A stretch of 64,000 nucleotides of DNA. Origin: Gracilibacillus halotolerans. Lineage in GTDB: Bacteria; Bacillota; Bacilli; Bacillales; Amphibacillaceae. The translations under genes and the position numbers were made by a program. Positions within the stretch are counted from its first letter, which is position 1. Each line of letters begins with the position of its first letter. The notes beneath the pieces are model-generated. The model was given only the letters and a program-made list of their open reading frames with translations. It was not told the origin of the DNA and did no database searches. Positions 34,909 to 42,077 of the stretch are shown one piece after another. The DNA is taken from NCBI RefSeq assembly GCF_014206945.1, contig NZ_JACHON010000002.1:287115-351114 (forward strand), read 5' to 3'.

Positions 34909-36204
34909 ATGAAAGTGGTCGCTTTTTTACCTGCAAAGGGAACAAGTAGTCGAATTGAATCAAAAAATATGAAATTGTTAGATGGAAAACCATTATTCCA
35001 CTATACATTAGAAAAACTTGTTGAATGTGAATTTATAGATGAAGTTTATTTAGATTCTGAATCAGAAGAAATTTTTGAATCTGCTTCCGAAATAGATTCT
35101 AATCAATTAAGAAGAGATCCTAAGCTAGCCGATAATAAGACGGATGGGCATATTTTATTTCATAATGAAGCAAAACAGGTTGATGCAGATATCTATATTC
35201 AAATATTATGTACCAGCCCTTTTATCAAAAAGGAAACAATAAAAAAAGGTATTGATATTTTGAAGAATCAACCAGAATACGATTCTGTAGTTTTAGTGAA
35301 AAGAGAAAAACAGTATCTTTGGGATGAAAAAGGTCCAAAGTATGATAAAGACTATATTCCGAATAGTGTTGATTTAAAAGATACTATAATAGAAACTATG
35401 GGCCTTTATATTACTAGGAAGAATGTAGCGTTAGAAGACAAAAAAAGAATTGGTAACAGTCCATACTTAATGGAAGCAGAACCTATCGAAGCAATTGATG
35501 TAAATTATCCGGAAGAATTCGAATTAGCAGAGTACATTATGGCAGGAATAAGAGAAAAAGAGCGAGAAAAGTTTAGAAACCTTTCAAGAGTTTTATCTAG
35601 TCCAATGTTGTCAGATATTATGGATGATCTCGGGATTGATGGGTTTATAGGCGGGTTTACACTTAATATTGATGAAAAGAAAGTTATGGGAAGAGCAAAA
35701 ACTCTTAAGCTTAGAGCTTTAAAAGAAGGTGAGGATTTTAGAGGTATCTACGATGCTTTAAATTCTTATAAAACCATTGTACCTAACGATATTATTGTAG
35801 TGGAGAACGAAGTGTCAGATTATGCTTATTTCGGTAACCTGAATGCTAATCTCGCTATTCGCCAAGGAGCAGTTGCAACAATAGTGGGAGGTAAGACAAG
35901 AGATACGAGTGAAGTTTCGAAAATGGATTATCCAGTCTTTTCTACAGGTAGAGTAGCTAAAGATGTTCGAAAAAGAGCTACTACTGAAAGTATTAACAAA
36001 ACAATAAAAATAAAGGATATTACTGTTAGGCCAGGAGATTTGATCTTTGCAGATGCAGAAGGAATCATAGTAATACCAAAGACTCATGAGGCTATAGTGA
36101 TCGAAAAAGCTTTAGAAGTGCTCGCAACCGAAAATAATATTATATCCGAAATATTACTTGGATATGAAACAAAAGATATTGTAGATAATAATGGAGCTTT
36201 CTAA
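34909..36204 (+). CDS. CMP-sugar synthetase fused to an RraA-like domain
   Basis: A 431-residue two-domain protein. Residues 1-215 are a cytidylyltransferase (FLPAKGTSSRIESKNMKLLDGKPLFHYTLEKL, later ILCTSPFIKKETI and IDVNYPEEFELAEYI). The signature is closer to acylneuraminate (NeuA) than to classical KdsB enzymes. Residues about 225-425 form an RraA/HMG-aldolase-like domain (LSSPMLSDIMDDLG, VVGG-type IVGGKTRDTSEV with the Arg-Asp pair needed for pyruvate-aldolase activity). The first domain should activate the Kdo made by kdsA-D-C as CMP-Kdo for Maf. What the second does is unknown. No separate kdsB is present. Confidence 0.85.
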   Translation: MKVVAFLPAKGTSSRIESKNMKLLDGKPLFHYTLEKLVECEFIDEVYLDSESEEIFESASEIDSNQLRRDPKLADNKTDGHILFHNEAKQVDADIYIQILCTSPFIKKETIKKGIDILKNQPEYDSVVLVKREKQYLWDEKGPKYDKDYIPNSVDLKDTIIETMGLYITRKNVALEDKKRIGNSPYLMEAEPIEAIDVNYPEEFELAEYIMAGIREKEREKFRNLSRVLSSPMLSDIMDDLGIDGFIGGFTLNIDEKKVMGRAKTLKLRALKEGEDFRGIYDALNSYKTIVPNDIIVVENEVSDYAYFGNLNANLAIRQGAVATIVGGKTRDTSEVSKMDYPVFSTGRVAKDVRKRATTESINKTIKIKDITVRPGDLIFADAEGIIVIPKTHEAIVIEKALEVLATENNIISEILLGYETKDIVDNNGAF

Positions 36205-36223
36205 GACAGGAGTATAATAACTT

Positions 36224-36414
36224 ATGGATATTGGATTACTCTCAATCGCAATGAGCCAAGGTAAAGTTCAGCAGCAAGCCTCCATTTCAGTTATAAAACA
36301 TGCTATGGGAAATGCAGAACAACAAGGTGAAGCGATTCAAAAACTAATTGAATCTACAGATTTACAACACCAGGCGAACCACATCTAGGTGAAAGTATAG
36401 ATGTAAAATTATAA
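36224..36414 (+). pseudogene. YjfB-family putative motility protein, frameshifted at the 3' end
   Basis: ATG 36224 (RBS GACAGGAGT) opens a 54-residue frame (MDIGLLSIAMSQGKVQQQAS...) that stops at 36386-36388. The missing family C-terminus lies in the -1 frame: TPGEPHLGESIDVKL, stop at 36412-36414. YjfB proteins usually end in a PxLGxxIDVK-type motif. One lost base around 36361-36370 (CAACACCAGG) would explain it; a sequencing error, a real mutation or frameshifting cannot be told apart. It is the last gene of the maf-kds operon, 19 bp after the fusion gene. Confidence 0.72.
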
Positions 36415-36497
36415 AAATATATTACATTTAAACTCATAAACAATTTTAATAACTATCCTATAAAGGAAAGTCGCCATAGAGAGAAGGATAGCGTAAA

Positions 36498-37262
36498 TTG
36501 GAAATTAATGAAATTATAATACTTTATCAGTTAGTGATTTTCACAATCATCGTTTTCTGTAGTCTGTGGAACAAATATGCGTTTGGTATAGTAGTAGTTG
36601 CTACAAGTTTATGGACGGCTACTCATGTGTTTGCTCCGTGGTTGGCTCTTTTACAATACGGAACGATTATAGTGGCAACTATAGTTGGTCTTATACTACT
36701 AGCAACTAAGAGAACAATCTTATATGTTTTTAAGGTTTCTGAGAACAGTAGAAAATTTCTTTTGCCTCTTGTACTAATAGTCATAGGAGCTATCGTTGAA
36801 GTTGTTTTATTTAATACAGACATCTACTATGAAATACCTTTTTTACCTAGCTTCATTCTCGCAATGGTTTTACTTTCGGCTATCGCAGTGAAAGCCAACT
36901 TCATCGTTGGACCTGTGATAGGTTCCTTTGGAGCTCTTATTATCAGTTTGATCAATCAGGAATTGGCTCCAATTATTACATGGAGCATCCTAATCATAGG
37001 AGCAGTAATTAGTAGTTTTATTTATCAAATTCTACCTCGGCTTTCGATTAATCGTAATGCATTGAGAATTTTCATAGCTATCAGTTTAACTGAAATTATA
37101 ACGATTGTTATTTCTTGGTCTTACTCGGAGATTTGGGAGCTAGGAGCTTCATATATTTTTCGGGAAATATTATTAAGTACAGTTCTAACAGTTTTATCAT
37201 CGTATCTTATAGTCCAATTAGGATATACGATTGTTGCACGACTTAGCAAAACTAAATTATAA
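36498..37262 (+). CDS. Unknown polytopic membrane protein
   Basis: A 254-residue, very hydrophobic protein with about seven membrane helices and few charged residues. I recognise no motif. TTG 36498 is the start (AGAAGG ten bases upstream), since no internal ATG fits as well. It follows the flagellin-modification operon by 83 bp and is closed by a terminator. A link to glycosylation, such as transport or anchoring, is speculative. Confidence 0.65.
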   Translation: MEINEIIILYQLVIFTIIVFCSLWNKYAFGIVVVATSLWTATHVFAPWLALLQYGTIIVATIVGLILLATKRTILYVFKVSENSRKFLLPLVLIVIGAIVEVVLFNTDIYYEIPFLPSFILAMVLLSAIAVKANFIVGPVIGSFGALIISLINQELAPIITWSILIIGAVISSFIYQILPRLSINRNALRIFIAISLTEIITIVISWSYSEIWELGASYIFREILLSTVLTVLSSYLIVQLGYTIVARLSKTKL

Positions 37263-37308
37263 AAAACTCTGCATTAGCCTTTATCCAAAGACTTTTGCAG
37301 AGATTTTT
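37262..37308. terminator. Terminator between convergent genes
   Basis: AAAACTCTGCA pairs with TGCAGAGATTTTT, with an inner CCTTT/AAAG stem in the loop. It is T-rich on both sides. Confidence 0.72.
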
Positions 37309-37331
37309 GATTCCTATGTAAGTCATCTGAC

Positions 37332-38393
37332 TTAGTGACGCTTATTCAACCACAGCACCCCAGACTTAGCTAATCTCGGTAGCAAGCCCGTTACTGGCTT
37401 CTGATACATGCTACCAAAACCATCTGTTCGTCCGAGGGATCCCAATTGGCCTTTTAGTTTAATATCTTTTGGTTGACTCGGAACTTTTCCATTTAATAAA
37501 TCACCTAATACTTGACCAACTTGTTCTCCTTGTTGACCTGCAAGCTGCGCACTTGGTGAATGAGGTGAGGAGACACAGTCACCAACCACATAGACATTCG
37601 GGGCTTTTGGAACTTGATAATAACTGTTCACAATTATTTTATCATGACGATCCTTTTCAAATGGTAAGCTCCGAACCAAATAATGAGGTCGAACACCTGC
37701 CGTCCAAATGATGACGTCACTTTCAATACCCTCCCCATTATTGTAAAAAATCCCTTCAGCAACTAGTTCTACATTGGAATGGTGAAGAATCGTTACATCG
37801 TGCTTTTCGAACCAATCCTCTACATAAGCACGAATTTTTTCGTCGAACGCTGATAAAACAGATGCTCCACGATCTAATAAACATATATTTAAATCAGGTC
37901 GACTTTCTCGTATTTCAGAAGCAACCTCGATTCCACTTAATCCAGCACCCACAACGGCTACTTTACTGTAGGCTGGTAAATTGTTTACTTTATGACTCGT
38001 TAAGCGGGCACGTTGAATCGTTTGAACACTTTCGGTATACTCCAATGCTCCTTGTACACCATGATAATTATCCTCACAACCAAGGCCGATAATTAAATAG
38101 TCATAAGAAATCGTCGTATCTCTTCCTTTGAAGCGAATAAGCTCTTCCTCGGTATTAATTTCGATAACCTCACCATATTCATAGGAGACACGATCATCAG
38201 TTGGAAAGTCTATCCTCACTTCTTTATCTGATTTTGTTCCGGCTGCAATCGCATAGAATTCTGTTTTTAAAGAATGATATGGATTTCGATCAATGACAGT
38301 AATTTCTACATCTGTAGGTAAATCATGATGTAGTAATTCATGCAGCGCATTCATGCCACCGTAACCGCCACCAAGTACTACAACCCTTTTCAT
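37332..38393 (-). CDS. FAD-dependent NAD(P)H oxidoreductase (type II NADH dehydrogenase-like, YutJ-like)
   Basis: A 353-residue pyridine nucleotide-disulfide oxidoreductase. The FAD-binding motif RVVVLGGGYGGMNAL is at the N-terminus; KVAVVGAGLSGIEVASEI near residue 147 binds NAD(P)H; VYVVGDCVSSPHSPSAQLA near 275 closes the FAD site. Length matches B. subtilis YutJ better than Ndh. It may pass electrons from NADH to quinone at the membrane, but activity is unproven. ATG 38393 precedes the FAD motif; a longer frame to 38456 adds an unrelated leader. Confidence 0.85.
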   Translation of the reverse strand: MKRVVVLGGGYGGMNALHELLHHDLPTDVEITVIDRNPYHSLKTEFYAIAAGTKSDKEVRIDFPTDDRVSYEYGEVIEINTEEELIRFKGRDTTISYDYLIIGLGCEDNYHGVQGALEYTESVQTIQRARLTSHKVNNLPAYSKVAVVGAGLSGIEVASEIRESRPDLNICLLDRGASVLSAFDEKIRAYVEDWFEKHDVTILHHSNVELVAEGIFYNNGEGIESDVIIWTAGVRPHYLVRSLPFEKDRHDKIIVNSYYQVPKAPNVYVVGDCVSSPHSPSAQLAGQQGEQVGQVLGDLLNGKVPSQPKDIKLKGQLGSLGRTDGFGSMYQKPVTGLLPRLAKSGVLWLNKRH

Positions 38394-38612
38394 ACTAACC
38401 CAACCCCTGTCTTCGTATTTCACTTTAAAAATTAAATAGTTCACTTGATAAAACATATCAATTAGTATGTAATCGCTATCCTTAGACTATCAAACTTGTT
38501 ACAATAAAACTATATAAATTAGGAGAAAAGAAGATGTTCTACTTTTCTGAAAATTTACTATACTAATACCGCAAGAAATGAAAGCGGAAACATATTATTA
38601 GGAGGCGTATAT

Positions 38613-39581
38613 ATGGAATTAACAGAAATAAGGGATAGAACGAGAAAGATAAAAGAAAACGTGCAACAGGTTGTGGTGGGTCAAGACAAAACACTTGATT
38701 TGTTACTCGTTGCATTGATAGCGAACGGACATGTTCTTTTAGAGGATGTACCAGGAACAGGGAAGACGGTTTTGGCAAAGACAATGGCTAAATCGATTGA
38801 TGGTACGTTTAAACGAATTCAATTTACCCCAGATTTATTACCTTCCGATATAACGGGAATTCATTTTTATAACCAACAAAAAAGTGAGTTTGTCTTCCGT
38901 GAAGGGCCTGTGTTTACAAATATTTTGCTTGCTGACGAAATTAACCGCGCGACACCACGAACACAATCCAGTTTATTAGAGAGTATGGAGGAGCGACAAG
39001 TAACGATTGACGGTGAAACACATGACCTTCAAGAACCTTTTTTAGTTATAGCCACACAAAATCCAGTCGAAAGTCAAGGTACATTTCCATTGCCGGAAGC
39101 GCAGCTTGATCGTTTCCTACTAAAAGTGAAAATGGGATATCCAACAAAGGAAGAGGGAATTGCCATTTTACAACGATTTAAACAGGCGAATCCATTAGAG
39201 CAATTAACATCTGTTGTTACGGTAGAAGAAATAGTTGAAATGCAAAAAATTTATAGTGATGTAGAAGTGAGCGAGGATGTTTTATCGTACTTAATGGATG
39301 TGATTGAAGCAACTAGAAATCATGATAACATTGCCTTAGGTGTTAGTCCACGTGGAAGTCAAGCACTTTTGCGAGCGGTTCAAGTGTATGCGTTACTACA
39401 AGGTCGTACATTTGTAACACCAGATGATATTAAAGATTTAGCGGAACCAGTTTTAGGTCATCGATTAGTAACAAAACAACGAATAGGGTTGAACAATAAA
39501 GATGGCTTATCGATTATTGATGAAATTTTAGCAAAGGTTCCTGTTCCAACAGAGAATGAAAAGGATTTGATTCGTCGATGA
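38613..39581 (+). CDS. MoxR-family AAA+ ATPase
   Basis: A 322-residue ATPase: Walker A DVPGTGKTVLAKT near residue 45, Walker B LLADEINRATPRTQSSLLESMEE, ATQNPVESQGTFPLPEAQLDRF (sensor region), and an AAA lid. MoxR proteins act as chaperones with partner DUF58 and VWA/membrane proteins. The DUF58 gene overlaps its end (ATGA-type overlap) and a DUF4129 gene follows, equal in order to B. subtilis yeaC-yeaD-yebA. The client is unknown. GGAGGCG precedes the ATG. Confidence 0.92.
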   Translation: MELTEIRDRTRKIKENVQQVVVGQDKTLDLLLVALIANGHVLLEDVPGTGKTVLAKTMAKSIDGTFKRIQFTPDLLPSDITGIHFYNQQKSEFVFREGPVFTNILLADEINRATPRTQSSLLESMEERQVTIDGETHDLQEPFLVIATQNPVESQGTFPLPEAQLDRFLLKVKMGYPTKEEGIAILQRFKQANPLEQLTSVVTVEEIVEMQKIYSDVEVSEDVLSYLMDVIEATRNHDNIALGVSPRGSQALLRAVQVYALLQGRTFVTPDDIKDLAEPVLGHRLVTKQRIGLNNKDGLSIIDEILAKVPVPTENEKDLIRR

Positions 39582-40693
39582 ACATAGCTTGGCTGATTGT
39601 TGCCTTACTTATTGTCATTGTTGCGCAAGGAATTATTTATAGTAAATGGGGTCTCCGCCGTATAACCTATCAACGTGACTTCACGCAAAAGACCGTTTTT
39701 GAAGGAGAAGCGATTGAAATGGTGGATGAAATTGCGAACTATAAGCTACTCCCAATACCGTGGCTTCGACTGGAGACGAAAATGAGTCCCCATTTAGTCC
39801 CGCAAAAAGAAGAAGAACGAGAGGAAGGAGAGGTTTTTCACCGAACGTTGTTTAGCTTTTTTCCTTATCAAAAAATTACGCGACGCCACCAGCTCGTCGG
39901 AGGCAAACGAGGGTATTATCCGTTAACAACGGTTGCAGTTACAGTTGGGGACGTATTAGGATACTCAGAAGAATTTGATAGTTTTAATGCTGAGACAGCT
40001 GTTACGGTTTATCCTAAAATAACGAATTTGGATGAAATTCCATTGCCATCTCATAGTTGGTTAGGCGATATAACGGTTAGGCGTTGGATTATGGAAGATC
40101 CATTTTTGCATGCTGGAGTGCGTGAGTATGAGCAAGGAGATCCATTACATACAGTAAATTGGAAAGCAACAGCTAGAACTCAATCACTACAAGTGAATAA
40201 AAAAGATTTTACAGCAGATCATCACTTAATGATTTATGTTAATTTTGATGTTGATGAAGATATTCGTATGCCAATGACGGAATTAGAGACGATGGAAAAA
40301 GCTTTGACGTATGCAGCAACGTTAGCGACTTATACAATTGATCAAGGGATTGCTACTGGGTTTGGTTGTAATGGCTATTATGTGGAGCCATTCGTGAATT
40401 CAACAGATCGTATTAAACCTTCTGTACGAGTAGAACCATCTGCTAGTGATGGTCAAAAAGAGTTTATATTAGACGCTATTGCAAAAGTGAAAATGGATCG
40501 TAGCCGTAACTTTCGTGCTTTCCTAGAGGAAGATATAGAGATGGGACGTGAAGATACAGATATTCTGATTTTTACGTATCAAATGACAGAGAAGGTGGCG
40601 CAACAAATTACTAGACTACAAGAACAAGGAAATGACGTAGAAACAGTAATCCTAGCATCTGAGGAGAAGAGAGGCGAACAACATGCAAGCTAA
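39578..40693 (+). CDS. DUF58 domain protein
   Basis: A 371-residue protein. An N-terminal membrane helix (AWLIVALLIVIVAQGIIY) is followed by a beta-rich part and the DUF58 signature PFLHAGVREYEQGDPLHTVNWKATARTQSLQV, then a vWA-like segment. It overlaps the MoxR gene upstream by four bases and the next gene by 11 bases, so all three are translationally coupled. The role in the family is unsettled. Confidence 0.87.
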   Translation: MNIAWLIVALLIVIVAQGIIYSKWGLRRITYQRDFTQKTVFEGEAIEMVDEIANYKLLPIPWLRLETKMSPHLVPQKEEEREEGEVFHRTLFSFFPYQKITRRHQLVGGKRGYYPLTTVAVTVGDVLGYSEEFDSFNAETAVTVYPKITNLDEIPLPSHSWLGDITVRRWIMEDPFLHAGVREYEQGDPLHTVNWKATARTQSLQVNKKDFTADHHLMIYVNFDVDEDIRMPMTELETMEKALTYAATLATYTIDQGIATGFGCNGYYVEPFVNSTDRIKPSVRVEPSASDGQKEFILDAIAKVKMDRSRNFRAFLEEDIEMGREDTDILIFTYQMTEKVAQQITRLQEQGNDVETVILASEEKRGEQHAS

Positions 40694-41999
40694 CATAAAA
40701 GAATTTGCTTGGACCCTTGGAAGAGGTGTTGTAGAAGGCCTCTTATTTTTCCCGATTTTATTAATGATAGGAATCTATACGATAGGACAGCAATCATCTG
40801 TCTATTTGTTAGGGATACTTTTTTGTTTGTTTGTAATTGCGTATGTTGTTCGAAAAATGGTCGATGCGAGACGTTTGTTAGCATTCGTTCTTATGGGGAT
40901 TGTCGTTTTAGCAAGTCTACTTTTAATTGGTGGGATTGTCGGTAAAGTCATTCTTCTATTGCTAGGTGTTGTCGTAGCCTTTCGAGGTATTCAACATGCG
41001 GAAAATGAATGGGAAGATATCATGCCTGTCAACATTTTATGGGGTGTGGGAGTTTCTGTTTATTTCGTAACCTATCTAATTTTTCTCTATATGGAGCGAT
41101 TGTCGGATTATACAAACTGGGTTGGTTATGCGGGATTTGTATATATTGTCATTACGATGCTGATTACGAATCGTAGACATCTAGATAGTGAGGCAAGCTC
41201 TGGTAATGAGAAGAAAACTGTATCCTCTCCAATAAAACGGCTAAACTATGCGTTTTTGATCGGCACAATTTTTATCGTTTTCTTATTGACGAATTTTTCT
41301 ATTGTTCAATCAGCGATTTATCATTTTTTCCGTAGTATTATTCAATCTTTAGCTCGGTTAATGGAACTGTTAGGTGGTGAAGAGTCGTCACAAACACCCC
41401 CACCACCGGCTGATCTAACAGCAATGGAGCTGCCAATCGAAGAGGATTTAGAGCCTTCCGCTTTTGCAGCTTTTTTAGATATGTTAGCGATTATTTTTGG
41501 AATAATTGTCGCTGTGATTCTTGTGTTATTGGCGTTATCCATCTTTATTAAAAAAGTACGTGACTTTGTTAAACGTGTTTTTCAATGGATATGGAATACA
41601 GTGAGGACTATTTTTACAAGAAATACACTGGTAGAGACGGAATCCGAATATAATGATGAAAAAGAAAGCGTGTTTGATTGGAAGAAGTGGCGTAACGAGC
41701 GTGGCAACGCAATGAAACAGCGTTGGCAAAGGTTGACTAGGCAAAAGCCAAAATGGGACACCATGCAGCCAGCTGAGCAGGTTCGCTATTTAATCCGTTC
41801 CACAATTGGAGACGTGAAGCAGAGAGGGAAATGGCGTTCATCTTTAACGGTTCGAGAACTTTTGAATATTCAAGAAGCTTCGTCTGATGAGTTAAGAGAT
41901 TGGTATAATCGTGTGCGCTATGGTGATGGGGATTTAACATCCGAAGAAGTGAACCAACTTAGAGTAATCCGTGAAGAACTGTATCAACGAGAAAAATAA
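40683..41999 (+). CDS. Multi-pass membrane protein with DUF4129-like C-terminus
   Basis: A 438-residue protein with about six membrane helices in the first 205 residues, a proline-rich loop (SQTPPPPADL), another helix at about 265-288, and a cytoplasmic C-terminus. There LRDWYNRVRYGDGDLTSEEVNQL fits DUF4129. Relatives such as YebA carry a transglutaminase domain between these parts, which is missing here. It is the third gene of the MoxR operon. Confidence 0.75.
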   Translation: MQANIKEFAWTLGRGVVEGLLFFPILLMIGIYTIGQQSSVYLLGILFCLFVIAYVVRKMVDARRLLAFVLMGIVVLASLLLIGGIVGKVILLLLGVVVAFRGIQHAENEWEDIMPVNILWGVGVSVYFVTYLIFLYMERLSDYTNWVGYAGFVYIVITMLITNRRHLDSEASSGNEKKTVSSPIKRLNYAFLIGTIFIVFLLTNFSIVQSAIYHFFRSIIQSLARLMELLGGEESSQTPPPPADLTAMELPIEEDLEPSAFAAFLDMLAIIFGIIVAVILVLLALSIFIKKVRDFVKRVFQWIWNTVRTIFTRNTLVETESEYNDEKESVFDWKKWRNERGNAMKQRWQRLTRQKPKWDTMQPAEQVRYLIRSTIGDVKQRGKWRSSLTVRELLNIQEASSDELRDWYNRVRYGDGDLTSEEVNQLRVIREELYQREK

Positions 42000-42014
42000 A
42001 TATATTCAAAAAGC

Positions 42015-42041
42015 TAAAGAAATGCATTTCCATACCGATAT
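42015..42041 (+). promoter_or_regulatory. Sigma-D promoter of the fliD operon
   Basis: TAAA (42015-42018), 15-bp spacer, ACCGATAT (42034-42041), one mismatch from consensus. It separates fliDST transcription from the MoxR operon upstream. Confidence 0.85.
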
Positions 42042-42077
42042 AGTTAATAAGAATGTCATAAAAGGGTGTGGAAACAC

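Noticed and set aside
34410..36204. Legionaminic, pseudaminic or sialic acid pathway instead of Kdo
   Set aside because: No neuB/pseI-type synthase or UDP-sugar epimerase/aminotransferase is present, and the PEP-condensing enzyme has the KdsA-specific KANRTS motif. The NeuA-like cytidylyltransferase signature keeps a Kdo derivative possible.
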